This document shows, piece after piece, positions 40,597-53,360 of a DNA stretch of 64,000 nt (positions within the stretch are counted from its first letter, which is position 1; every line of letters starts with the position of its first letter). The stretch comes from Balanoglossus misakiensis. Its lineage: Eukaryota; Hemichordata. The DNA lies in the NCBI GenBank assembly GCA_040954595.2, contig CM082586.2, positions 9,114,001-9,178,000 on the forward strand. Direction: 5' to 3'. The notes beneath the pieces are model-generated. The model was not told where the DNA came from. It worked only from the letters and a program-made list of their open reading frames with translations, and did no database searches. The position numbers and the translations under genes are program-made.

Positions 40597-43500
40597 TTTG
40601 CATTAGGGCAAATGGCGAAGCAAGCTCAATGATGCATCAGAGTAGATGGTGATGCAAACTCTGCACTTTCACATGGGTATTTAATGTTAAATGTAAATCC
40701 ATAGGTTAATACGTGGCCAAAAGCACTCTAATTTGACATTGCTAATGCAACGATCACATTAAATCTGATTCTTTGCATCAGGGCAAATGGCGAAGCAAGG
40801 TTGATGATGCATCAGGGCAGATAGTGATGCAATCACTTCACTTTGACATGGGTATTAAATGAATATGGGGATTTCAAGTTGATGATAAATCCCTGGGTTA
40901 ATACATGTCCAAAAGCACTGTACTTTGACATTGCTAATGTAACGATGACATTGAATCTGATTCTTTGCATCAGGGCAAATGGCGAAGCAAGGTTGATGAT
41001 GCATCAGGATAGATAGTGATGCAATCACTTCACTTTGACATGGGTATTAAATGCATATGGGGATTTCAAGTTGATGATAAATCCCTGGGTTAATACGTGT
41101 CCAAAAGCACTGTACTTTGACATTGCTAATGTAACGATGACATTGAATCTGATTCTTTGCATCAGGGTAAATGGCGTAGCAAGCTTTATGATGCATCAGG
41201 GTAGATAGTGATGCAAACACTTCACTTTGACATGGGTATTAAATGTATATGGGGATTTCAGGTTGTTGAAAATTCTGTGGGTTAATACGTGTCCAAAAGC
41301 ATTGTACTTTGACATTGCTTATGCAATGATGACATTGAATCTGATTCTTTGCATCAGGGTAAATGGCGTAGTAAGCTTTATGATGCATCAGGGTAGATAG
41401 TGATGCAAGCTCTGCACTTTGACATGGGTATAAAATGCCTACAGGGGGATTTAAAGTTGTCTGTAAATCCCTGGGTTAATACGTGGCGGAAAGCACTGTA
41501 CTTTGACATTGCATATGCAATGGTGACATTGAATGGGATTCTTTGCATTAGGGCAAATGGCGAAGCAAGCTCAATGATGCATCAGAGTAGATGGTGATGC
41601 AAACTCTGCACTTTCACATGGGTATTTAATGTTAAATGTAAATCCATAGGTTAATACGTGGCCAAAAGCACTCTAATTTGACATTGCTAATGCAACGATC
41701 ACATTGAATCTGATTCTTTGCATCAGGGCAAATGGCGAAGCAAGGTTGATGATGCATCAGGGTAGATAGTGATGCAATCACTTCACTTTGACATGGGTAT
41801 TAAATGAATATGGGGATTTCAAGTTGATGATAAATCCCTGGGTTAATACGTGTCCAAAAGCACTGTACTTTGACATTGCTAATGTAACGATGACATTGAA
41901 TCTGATTCTTTGCATCAGGGTAAATGGCGTAGCAAGCTTTATGATGCATCAGGGTAGATAGTGATGCAAGCTCTGCACTTTGACATGGGTATAAAATGCC
42001 TACAGGGGGATTTAAAATTGTCTGTAAATCCCTGGGTTAATACGTGGCGGATAGCACTGTACTTTGACATTGCATATGCAATGGTGACATTGAATGGGAT
42101 TGTTTGCATTAGGGCAAATGGCGAAGCAAGCTCAATGATGCATCAGAGTAGATGGTGATGTAAACTCTGCACTTTCACATGGGTATTTAATGTTAAATGT
42201 AAATCCATAGGTTAATACGTGGCCAAAAGCACTCTAATTTGACATTGCTAATGCAACGATCACATTGAATCTGATTCTTTGCATCAGGGCAAATGGCGAA
42301 GCAAGGTTGATGATGCATCAGGGTAGATAGTGATGCAATCACTTCACTTTGACATGGGTATTAAATGCATATGGGGATTTCAAGTTGATGATAAATCCCT
42401 GGGTTAATACGTGTCCAAAAGCACTGTACTTTGACATTGCTAATGTAACGATGACATTGAATCTGATTCTTTGCATCAGGGTAAATGGCGTAGCAAGCTT
42501 TATGATGCATCAGGGTAGATAGTGATGCAAACACTTCACTTTGACATGGGTATTAAATGCATATGGGGATTTCAGGTTGTTGAAAAATCAGTGGGTTAAT
42601 ACGTGTCCAAAAGCACTGTACTTTGACATTGCTAATGCAATGATGACATTGAATCTGTTTCTTTGCATCAGGGTAAATGGCGTAGCAAGCTTTATGATGC
42701 ATCAGGGTAGATAGTGATGCAAACACTTCACTTTGACATGGGTATAAAATGCCTACAGGGGGATTTAAAGTTGTCTGTAAATCCCTGGGTTAATACGTGT
42801 CCAAAAGCACTGTACTTTGACATTGCTAATGCAACGATGACATTGAATTTGATTCTTTGCATCAGGGTAAATGGTGAAGCAAGGTTGATGATGCATCAGG
42901 GTAGATAGTGATGCAAGCTCTGCACTTTGACATGGGTATAAAATGCCTACAGGGGGATTTAAAGTTGTCTGTAAATCCCTGTGTTAATACGTGGCGGAAA
43001 GCACTGTACTTTGACATTGCATATGCAATGGTGACATTGAATGGGATTCTTTGCATTAGGGCAAATGGCGAAGCAAGCTCAATGATGCATCAGAGTAGAT
43101 AGTGATGCAAACTCTGCACTTTCACATGGGTATTTAACGTTAAATGTAAATCCATAGGTTAATACGTGGCCAAAAGCACTCTAATTTGACATTGCTAATG
43201 CAACGATGACATTGAATCTGATTCTTTGCATCAGGGCAAATGGCGAAGCAAGGTTGATGATGCATCAGGGTAGATAGTGATGCAATCACTTCACTTTGAC
43301 ATGGGTATTAAATGCATATGGGGATTTCAAGTTGATGATAAATCCCTGGGTTAATACGTGTCCAAAAGCACTGTACTTTGACATTGCTAATGTAACGATG
43401 ACATTGAATCTGATTCTTTGCATCAGGGTAAATGGCGTAGCAAGCTTTATGATGCATCAGGGTAGATAGTGATGAAAACACTTCACTTTGACATGGGTAT

Positions 43501-44130
43501 TAAATGCATATGGGGATTTCAAGTTGATGATAAATCCCTGGGTTAATACATGTCCAAAAGCACTGTACTTTGACATTGCTAATGCAACGATGACATTGAA
43601 TCTGATTCTTTGCATCAGGGTAAATGGCGAAGCAAGGTTGATGATGCATCAGGGTAGATAGTGATGCAAGCTCTCCACTTGAACTTGGGTATAAAATGCC
43701 TACAGGGGGATTTAAAGTTGTCTGTAAATCCCCAGTTTAATACGTGGCGGAAAGCACTGTACTTTGACATTGCTAATGCAATGGTGACATTGAATGTGAT
43801 TCTTTGCATTAGGGCAAATGGCGAAGCAAGCTCAATGATGCATCAGAGTAGATGGTGATGCAAACACTTCACTTTGACATGGGTATTAAATGCATATGGG
43901 GATTTCAAGTTGTTGAAAATTCCGTAGGTTAATACGTGTCCAAAAGCACTGTACTTTGACATTGCTAATGCAATGGTGCCATTGAATGTGATTCTTTGCA
44001 TTAGGGCAAATGGCGAAGCAAGCTTTATGATGCATCAGAGTAGATGGTGATGCAAGCTCTGCACTTTGACATAGGTTTTCAATGCATATGCATGAGTATT
44101 TAAAGTTGACTGTAAATCCCTGGGTTAATA
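40597..44130 (+). repeat. Satellite array, block 3
   Basis: The array resumes right after the CACTA-like element with TTTGCATTAGGG, continuing the monomer interrupted at 35099. Same orientation, types A-E present. Near 43661 a divergent B-type monomer appears ('cacttgaacttgggtataaa', 'ccccagtttaatacg'). The same variant recurs at 47951, on the other side of the next transposon. This marks the right-hand edge of the array as slightly older or less homogenised. No genes. Confidence 0.96.
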
Positions 44131-46896
44131 CAGTCCCAACAGCGTACAACAACTAAACTGTACGGGAAAGTTCCCGCACTAGTTGTAGCAGTGTTGTAGC
44201 AGAGATGTTACGGCAACACCTCTTTTGTTGGTTAATTGATGTTTTTTGTCTTAGTTTACGGCAACTACAAAGGTTCCCGTAGTTTGAAACAAAAGAATGT
44301 GTGCTCCATTACGGCAATTTGGGGCAGGTGTTACAGCAAGAAGGGCTAATGGGGAGGTGATTATCACCCTGATGTGAACAATAGTTGTAGCAATGTCTAT
44401 GTGTGATAATGAGCTCCACCCATGTGGATTTTGCTTGGTTGGGGGCAATTTATGTCCTGGCCTCACTAAGCAAATAAATTCCTTCTAAATCTTGATAGCG
44501 AGCAAGTCAGTTGTCAACCTTACTAATATTTCCCCTGTCTCAGTAGCTTTACATACGCTATGCAGGGCTAGCTGACGGGCTTCAAAGTTTTGTGTTGTGA
44601 CCTATGCAGAAAGCAAGCGGTTCTAAAAATAAACTTCCATAACAACATGTACACTTGGCGTAAGTTGGCAGGGTATTGACTAATATGTTGCAATTGTTTG
44701 TATCAATGTACATTTTGAGACAACTAGGGCAAGGCCAACAACCTGATCAGGATATTCAAATTAGGTAAAGACGCACTCAAAACAGCAATTATACAGCAAT
44801 TATAATTACAGGACGTGTGCCATGCTGGTGACCAAATAGACGCAGACGGACCTCCCTGGCATTAGTGATACCCTGAGTAATAAAACACCTGTTGTTTTTA
44901 TTACCTTGTCAATATGTGTAAATTTGGCAACAATGTGTTGCAAACCTGATGCTATCAAGCAGAGACATGGCCCAGTGAAAGTCCAAATACATGTAATTCA
45001 GAGTGAACCATGGTGCGATGTGTATTTTGAGTTTGTCTGTTTTTTGCACTAGAATTCTGCAGATTTGTGAATAAAGTTGCAGTTCCATTTTGTGCGCATG
45101 TGTTGAGTTTGGCAGGAGGCCGTAATTGAAATGACTGTCTTCTAAGTTTTGGTGTGGGAAACACCTCTGACACCACTATGCATATCAGAGTGCCTGAAAC
45201 TTTTGGACCCATGTGCTTTTTATTTACATGATGAAATCGGCCACATGTTGACCTTGTAATTTATTCAAATTATTTGTCACGTCAAAAGCTGTTAGACACG
45301 GCAGCAGGACGTCTAGCCGCTCATCTTTTTACCAGGTCGATCGATCGATACTACCAGCACTACCACACATGTTGACCTCGTAATTTATGCAAAGTATTAT
45401 TCACATCAAAAGCCGTTTGACACAGGTGGAGGACGTCTAGGCCCGGTCTTGCCGGCCACTCATCTTTTACCACCATGATTTGACCACTTGGCAAGTGCTC
45501 TGAAATAATAGGACTAGTTTCATGTTGTGAATGTACGTTCGCAGTAATAAGTTTCTCATGAATATTCACGCACCCGAGAGCTTGACAAAGAAGCATTTGG
45601 ACTAAACCACTATACCACTGTATTTTGTTGAAAGTTCAGCGATCAATACTGTCATGCATGCCCGCTCGTAGTAATCACTTTGTTGTCAACTTTTTTATTT
45701 CAGGAATGTTGATTAAACAATACATTGAACTGGCTGGATTTGAACAGAAAATGTTAAAATTTTACATGTGAATTTGAAACTTACCATCAATTCATTCACT
45801 GCGGCCACCCCCTCTCTGTCTGGATATAAAGGTCGCTCATTGAATGTATTTTATCAGGCGCGGACTTTGGGGGCAAGAGGTAGCCAGACAATGATTGACA
45901 GGCAAATTGTATCCAAATTCTGCCAAGTGCAGGGGCTTGCTTAGACTAAACAAATTGCGTGAATATATAATGAGTAAACATGTAGGTCATTCATCCCAAA
46001 CCGGCCAACTAATTGCTGCCAGTCACTTCCCATCATGTTCAAGCACTGCCCGTCGGAAAATGAGTGTATATCCATTGCCGTAATAATAGAATATTGAAAT
46101 AATACAGACCATTACTACTTATGAAACCCTTCAAAATTATAGTCAAGACTCTCAAAACTTGTCTGTTCTAAAGATCAAACTGCAGCGGGGGGGGGGGGGG
46201 GGGGGGGGGGCAGCAGGTCAAAAAAAATGAAAGCCAATGTCTTTTAAGCTAAACCCAATTGTGAAATGCGTCATTGTGTTTGATTTTCCATTGGTCATGC
46301 TGTATCTCTCAAATATTAATTGGTCCAGCTCCTTGAAAGAAAAGAAACCCCAGCAAAACATGTGCATTCTACAACACTGGGGTAGGGATGTGTTGACCTC
46401 TGTTCATGTCCACAGACTGTTCTGTTACCAAGAGAGTTCAGACTTTGTCGATGAACATAACATCATTCCAAAACTGACTTCATTGGTATTTGATGTCAGC
46501 CCTTTGCCATTTTATTCTCAGACAGAGCTTCTTTTGTAAACTTTGTGATACAATGTTGCAGTGACCTGTTGCAAAAATGTTGCACTCTAGTTCTAGACCT
46601 GTCAATCACTCTAGTTGTAGCAAAATAATCAACACCTTAAACAAAAGGCATCACTCTGTGGGGGCTAATTGACAGGTGTTGCAGCAGTATTTATGGGTAG
46701 AGGTGTTAAGCTTCCCTTGTTAATGGCTTGCTGTAAAGGAGTTGCCGTAGTTTTTACGGAAATGTAACAAAAGGAAATGGGCCTTAGACAATTGTTGCAG
46801 CAAACTCTGCTACAACTAACAATAGTTCCGTAGGGTTGACGTACTACTTGCCGTATTCAGAAATGTACAAATAGTTGTTCTATTCTGTTGGGACTG
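44131..46896 (-). mobile_element. 2.8 kb non-autonomous TA-flanked DNA transposon, copy 2 (inverted)
   Basis: Reverse-complement copy of the element at 17007-19808, with the same CAGTCCCAACA ends and TA duplications (44129-44130 and 46897-46898). It sits at the same position of the satellite phrase 'gggttaatac'. It is 2766 bp long. Differences from copy 1 include a run of 24 G at 46187-46210 joined to a deletion of roughly 75 bp, and the absence of a 12 bp duplication near the end. Gene-like frames correspond to those in copy 1 and are likewise unrecognised. Confidence 0.9.
46187..46210. repeat. 24-bp G homopolymer
   Basis: A pure G run inside transposon copy 2. At the matching place copy 1 has a C run of 13 on the opposite strand, followed by about 75 bp that copy 2 lacks. 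Confidence 0.9.
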
Positions 46897-48204
46897 TACA
46901 TGGCCAAAAGCACTGTAATTGCTAATGCAACAGTGATTTTAATTCTGATCTTTTGCATCAGGGTAAAAGGCGAAGCAAGCTTGATGATGCATCTGGGAAG
47001 ATGGTGTTTCAAGCCCTTCACTTTGACATTGGTATAAAATGCCTACAGGGGGATTTAAAGTTGTCTGTAAATCCCTGGGTTAATACGTGTCCAAAAGCAC
47101 TGTACTTTAACATTGCTAATGCAACGATGACATTGAATCTGATTCTTTGCATCAGGGTAAATGGCGAAGCAAGGTTGATGATGCATCAGGGTAAATAGTG
47201 ATGCAAGCTCTGCACTTTGACATGGGTATAAAATGCCTACAGGGGGATTTAAAGTTGTCTGTAAATCCCTAGGTTAATACGTGGCGGAAAGCACTGTACT
47301 TTGACATTGCATATGCAATGGTGACATTGAATGGGATTCTTTGCATTAGGGCAAATGGCGAAGCAAGCTCAATGATGCATCAGAGTAGATGGTGATGCAA
47401 ACTCTGCACTTTCACATGGGTATTTAATGTTAAATGTAAATCCATAGGTTAATACGTGGCCAAAAGCACTCTAATTTGACATTGCTAATGCAACGATGAC
47501 ATTGAATCTGATTATTTGCATCAGGGCAAATGGCGAAGCAAGGTTGATGATGCATCAGGGTAGATAGTGATGCAATCACTTCACTTTGACATGGGTATTA
47601 AATGCATATGGGGATTTCAAGTTGATGATAAATCCCTGGGTTAATACGTGTCCAAAAGCACTGTACTTTGACATTGCTAATGTAACGATGACATTGAATC
47701 TGATTCTTTGCATCTGGGTAAATGGCGTAGCAAGCTTTATGATGCATCAGGGTAGATAGTGATGCAAACACTTCACTTTGACATGGGTATTAAATGCATA
47801 TGGGGATTTCAAGTTGATGATAAATCCCTGGGTTAATACGTGTCCAAAAGCACTGTACTTTGACATTGCTAATGCAACGATGACATTGAATCTGATTCTT
47901 TGCATCAGGGTAAATGGCGAAGCAAGGTTGATGATGCATCAGGGTAGATAGTGATGCAAGCTCTGCACTTGAACTTGGGTATAAAACGCCTACAGGGGGA
48001 TTTAAAGGTGACTGTAAATCCCCAGTTTAATACGTGGCGGAAAGCACTGTACTTTGACATTGCTAATGCAATGGTGACATTGAATGTAATTCTTTGCGTT
48101 AGGGCAAATGGCGAAGCAAGCTCAATGATGCATCAGAGTAGATGGTGATGCAAACTCTTCACTTTGACATGGGTATTAAATGTATATGGGGATTTCAAGT
48201 TGTT
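46897..48204 (+). repeat. Satellite array, block 4 and right boundary
   Basis: Last part of the array. The first monomer after the transposon (46898-47010) is unusually diverged. Normal A, B, C, D and edge-type monomers follow. The final monomer stops abruptly in 'gatttcaagttgttg' at 48204, where non-repetitive gene sequence starts. Confidence 0.95.
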
Positions 48205-48207
48205 GCC

Positions 48208-51200
48208 CTACTGCTTACCTATTGCAGCATTTAATCTTTTTGCCTCATTTTGACCAGAATCCCCAGGTGCTCTGTGTAGTCGTATCATGCGGTCAGTTCC
48301 ATGAATTCGTATAAGTTCAGCATCTCTATATCTCACTTCCACATTGCTGACACCAACACCTGGTCTTGCATCAGTCGTCTTGAGAATATTGCCATACATA
48401 GGTGCTTGAACAAAAGAGAGCTTCTGTATGATAATATCACATATGTCAATCAAGCCAGTCAAACCAACAAAAAGGGCATCTTTGTTAATGGTCCTGAAAT
48501 GTAAAAGATAACAAATAAGATAAGCATTCAAAAGTGACTAAAAGCGATAGTTCCATTTTTCCAAAAGGGGAAATCTGACAGTAATGTTTTGCTGTGATAT
48601 TCAACATCAGGGTTCGATAACAGAGCCAATGACTGAACTCATTAAATAATTTTACAAATGCACCTTATTTCTCCCAGCAGTAACTCTGCATTTTGGATAA
48701 CCTGTTTCACTGGCTCTAGCAAATCTGATGAACTCTCCTCCTGTCTTCTTTTCAGATATTCATCCAATCTTGTCCATGCCTGCTCCAAATGATGATGCAA
48801 CCAAGCCAGCCTGTCACCTTCATATTTGCGAAATACACATTTTTGATCAGTTGTCACACATTCAACATCTTCTTGTACAGTTGTATCTATAAACAAAAGT
48901 AGTTATAAAGCATGAATTGAACTGCATAACTAAAGGATGGATAATCACCAACAGGATTGTCCTCTTTAGCTGACAAAGGGGACTATGGTACAATAAGATG
49001 CATTAATTAAAGGGACATTAGATGTAACTTTGGCTATTTTTTTCAGTATTTTGGATCTGTGTATATCAGCTTTACGTTTCTCTAGATCATGCTGAAATGC
49101 CTAGTATTCTCACTCTCAACATAACCTGTATATGTGAAATGACACTGTTATTGTTGACAAATGAATTCTAGTCTGGATTAGAAAACAATTTACAACAATA
49201 ACAATGGTAATTATATTCATATAGGTTGTGTTGAGAATCTATACACTGGGTATTTGATCATGATTCAGGGATCCAGCGTAGTTGAAAGACACAACAAAAA
49301 TACTGAAAAAAACTTTTGTTTTGACTTGTCCTGCCTACTTGTTTCAAAAACTATTTATTTTTGCAAAAAAACAAGACTTAGGGTATTTAATAATAATTGC
49401 TTCAGTGGCAGAGCAAACCTATCTTTAAAGTGGAAGACTGTATCATGGACTTGTGCATAGAAAATCTTCAAAGCCTGGTTATTTGAAGAATGTCCTTGTT
49501 GCTTCTCAAAAAGCTCAGGCTCTTCTCTCCTACAAACCAAAATGTATGGAAGTAGCTCCACACTTAGTATTTGTAAGGCAGGATATGTATCTGTTCAACA
49601 ACTATACAAAACTCAAAATTTAATCATACTTTGGTATTGTTAGAATGTTACCTTAACATCAAGTAGTCAGAGGCCCAGACACTTCCACTGCTCCCAATGA
49701 AATGTTTAGGTCGAATCACCACTACAGTTTGATCCTTTTAATTGACAAGTTCTTTATTTCCTTATAAGGGAATAAGAAAATTAGGAGATAATGTAAAAAG
49801 GTCTCATAAAGACAGGTTGATTCTGATTGGTCAATTCCTATATTAAATTACTCATTTCCCAAGTGTACAAGAAGTACATATGTGAACAATGTTTTGGATT
49901 TTTATATTTGGCAATTTAGATATCTGTACTAAGTATATTCAGCAAACTAGTGCATTAATCACACTTACCTTCAACAGTTACAGTTTTGGCAGAGATGAAG
50001 CGGAATGAGGTCGGAGTGACATGTACTTCAGGCGTACTAAAATCATGTTGAGGGAGTTTGTTCTGTTTTTCCGGGTTTGTAACATCATAGATTACACCTT
50101 TCTTAACATCTCTTGCTCCAACTATTAAACCAAAACAGAAGACAAAAACTGATTACATTTCATGTCACACAGCTTCATGCTTTCCAATGATATATAGCTC
50201 ATATGGGTTTTTCACTATTTGAAAGAAGAGACTGTTTGGAAAGGGACTGTTTCTTGTCCTGGGCCCTTAATCCATGAATCAACAAAATTTTACTCACCAT
50301 CAGTTCCTGGTCTTAGGTAAGCTTTATCATCCATACTGATCATAAGGCTGTTTGACCATTCCGAATCGCTAAACATATTAAATTTAGCATTCTTCACATG
50401 TGCCCTCTGATGATGAGTGGACTCCGTTGAATGTAGCTCAGTCTTTGGTGGCTTTCTGGCACAAAACAAGGACTTCCCCATGTGTGCTTTTGCCTGTATG
50501 GATCGTACATTTCGAGGACGGCCTCTATTAAGAACTGTTGTTGCTGATTTGATTAATTTCTTTCCCCTTTGGAGCAGCATGTAATTCGCTAGGGACAGAA
50601 AATGTCTCTTCTTAACACGGTGGTGAGAGTAAAGTGTAATATTATGTCTTCGCCCATGTGCTGTACTTTTTTCTTCAACAGCTTTTGCGATGAAAAGTTC
50701 ATCCTCTGTATCTAGAAGGCGAGGTGCACCTCCTCCAAGCTTTCTACGCTTTACCCGATTTTCTTCCAGCAATGTTTGAGCGATCCGCTTCTTAGATTGC
50801 AGGGCTCGTCTCCTACTACTTTTATCTTCTGGAGTTAACAATAATGCTAATTCCCGCTTTCGTTTTTCTAAGCAATCTCTCTCTGCACATAGATCACTTC
50901 TTCTTTTATCAGACAAACTACAACTGTCTAGTCTGGCATCAACATCTTCTATTTGCTGTACTATTTTGTTAATCTTTTCCTTCACCCTACGAACAAGGAC
51001 ATCTTGGGCTGCTTCAGTGGCATTTTTGAATTCTTCTGCAGAAACTAACACTTTGGAAAGAAACTGTACAGCTCTGTTTGGTTTTACTCCAAGCATATGC
51101 ATGTCATTTCTTGAGTTTGATGCAAAAAGAACAGCTTTCACAACAGATTTATCATACTCTGTGTCCATGGTTGCAATGATATCATGCAGGGATTCGATTG

Positions 51201-51720
51201 TCAAAGGAAATCTTGCAGTATCTTTGCGATCTGTAGCATGTTCTAGTTCTACGAACAAATCAGTAAAGCTAACAAAACTGTTATTGAGTATGATATATCT
51301 ACACCCTGCCAGTGTGACAACTGTTACATTGAGTACGTGGTCAGGATGTAGCAGTTGGTCACGGAATTCATGTTCAGTTGGCTGAGTTTCAAAAAATCCG
51401 CAATACAGTCCATAGACATCTTTGAAGCGTAAATACCCTTTCACCTTTCCATCAAAATCACTTCTCACCATCAATTGGTGTACAACATACAGCAGGCCTT
51501 GGACGATTTTCTGTTTCTCGGGCGCTTTTCTGTGCACGTCCAAGAGTGCCTCGAGCTTCCCCTCACATTGTTCCGGTTTACACGTTTGTTGTGATACACG
51601 TTCGTACCCGCCACCAACCTTGGACTGCTTCCGCGAGGCACTTCTCCTCTCCGAAAATGTCAACTTGACGCGATCTTTCTCGCTTTCTTTAGAAGACGGA
51701 CCGAGAGCGACATCAGCCAT
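48208..51720 (-). CDS. Four-exon DDE-transposase-like gene, truncated or split by the satellite
   Basis: Exons (minus strand): 50298-51720, 49969-50121, 48664-48886 and 48208-48493. All junctions are GT..AG and phase-compatible (donors GTGAGT, GTAAGT and GTGCAT). They encode 694 residues from MADVALGPSS; the ATG at 51720 has good context (AAAATGGCT). Residues 1-200 are a unique N-terminal part, about 240-330 are coiled-coil and very basic, and 440-690 look like an RNase H-fold DDE domain. Likely catalytic acids are D464/D465 (SMDDKAYLRPGT), D641 (TDARPGVG) and E683 (GDSGQNEAKRLN). The frame stops at TAG 48208-48210, but a better donor (ATAG|GTAAGC) lies at 48218, inside the conserved-looking NAAIG end. 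The true gene probably continued into another exon that is now lost or beyond the array. It is divergent to the SAM gene. It could be a transposon gene or a domesticated one; the exact family is not named. Confidence 0.75.
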
Positions 51721-51961
51721 TTTGATTTTGAACAGTAAAAAGGTCACGTGTGTATTTATCGCGGGAATTTATCGCGCGCTTGGTACATTCACACCAAAGG
51801 TGGCATTTTTGCATTAAAATCAGTATTATGCGATTTTTTATCACTGAAATGTAATTTAATTTTCGTTTTGTGAAATATTTTTTTTTAAATCTTGAGCTTT
51901 CGGAAAAGAGGTGAACTTCCCATCATAACATTCTACACACGTGTACCTCCATAGTGTCATC
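51721..51961. promoter_or_regulatory. Putative bidirectional promoter between the DDE and SAM genes
   Basis: Only 241 bp separate the two divergent start codons. The segment holds an E-box palindrome CACGTG (51745-51750) and two copies of TTTATCGCG 13 bp apart (51755-51763 and 51768-51776), with surrounding CpGs. No TATA box is obvious. The assignment rests on position and these motifs; transcription start sites are not known. Confidence 0.5.
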
Positions 51962-53360
51962 ATGGCAGTGGAAGAGCAGCCAACATCTGATGAGAGCAAC
52001 ATTGCTGATTTCTTGCAAATGTGTGACCTGCACAATTACACGCAATATTTTTTAGACGCCGGTGTTCAAAAAGCAAAGCATCTAGTTGATGTTGATGACG
52101 ACGACCTTAAAGATATTGGTAAGTGTGGAATCTCATCTCATCTCAGCTCTGTCTGCGGCTGCGGAGTCAGTCGCTGCCTGTAATCAGACAGGCAGTGTGT
52201 GTGTTTTCATGCATCGCCCTGCAACTTTGACCGGAACTTTAATTTTGACACCTACCGTAACGTCTACGATAGCTTTTAGCGTTTAAAACTCAGATGAAAT
52301 TGTAGCTGGGGTTTAATATAAACAATATTTCTACCCAGTTTGAAAAATGTTATATACCTCTTAGATCTAGAATATCTGCCGATTAAAAAAATGCATCTAT
52401 TCTTAGTTGTACATTATTTTTTATGGAAAAAAGTGCTCTGAATCACAGGTGCAATAGCTAGTGGCAATGTGTAGAGATGACCATTTCTTTCAAATTTATA
52501 TCCCTGAAAATTGCATCAACAGATATTAGAAATAAATGCAGGCTGCTTTTATACTTTTATACTCGTTTGATAGACAACAATTAAGAATTAAATTTGGCTT
52601 TTCTGTAATAATGCATAAATCAAATATCATATATCATGTATTGGGATATTGACTGATGTTTTGCCTTGTGCATAAAATACCCATGTAAACTTGTATGTAG
52701 TCATTTAGCCTTTTATCCGTATTTTTATTGATTTCAGGACTGTCTATTGAAATAAAGCGACTCAATAGGTTCAAAAGGAGCATTCTGAAACACCCAATTC
52801 CCAGCAAGGAGTCATTTCTCCAACCCAGCCAATCCAAGTCAGGTGCAGGTGAGAGCAGCAAGCAGAAACCGTGGATGCAACCTAAATATGGTTATATTCC
52901 TAATGGTAAAACAAAGCGGGCAGTCTTCATGAACCGGGTCTTACCAGACTTTTACTCAGCAAATTTTAAGTGGAGCAAAAACACAAGAGACTTCTGCAAG
53001 AAGTTTCATGAAGAGGGACGGCGTCAATACGAGTTGGAAATGAAATTTGAGCGCTTCCAAAATGACGTGGAGAAAGTGACAAGCACTAACAACCCAGCAG
53101 CTTTTGGTGTCGTTCTTGCTTCTGAGATTTTAAAACCTCATCACAGCAGCATTATAGAACAGAATGAACATAAAGTTGGAGAAATCAAAACATCTCTTCA
53201 ACAAGAGAAAGATAAACTTCTTTCTGATACCCAGCAATGCTATACAAAAAATGGAAAAATAAAATCTGGCCACGAGTGTGCCGTCCATTTCAACACCAAA
53301 TGTTTAACTTTAATTGAAGAGTTGAATAAGCAAATTGAAGAGTTAGAAATAAAGTTGTAG
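51962..53360 (+). CDS. SAM-domain protein, two exons, ending at an in-frame TAG
   Basis: Exon 1 (51962-52118) begins MAVEEQPTSD in context CATCATGGCA and ends at ATTG|GTAAGTG. The intron (52119-52737) shows nothing else. Exon 2 (52738-53360) follows a TTTCAG acceptor in phase. The 259 residues contain a SAM domain at about 13-70 (IADFLQMCDLHNYTQYFLDAG ... DDDLKDIG | LSIEIKRLNRFKRSI), split by the intron at its usual late-helix Gly. A Pro/Lys-rich linker, a charged helical region (FCKKFHEEGRRQYELEMKF) and a C-terminal coiled coil follow. SAM domains mediate protein-protein or RNA contacts. The stop is a single TAG; the same frame continues 166 codons beyond it (next entry). The neighbour is the divergent DDE gene, so the pair may be co-expressed. 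Confidence 0.8.

Noticed and set aside
50966-51817. Plus-strand frames of 139 and 131 codons
   Set aside because: They are antisense shadows of exon 1 of the DDE-like gene, which has proper splice sites and recognisable motifs.
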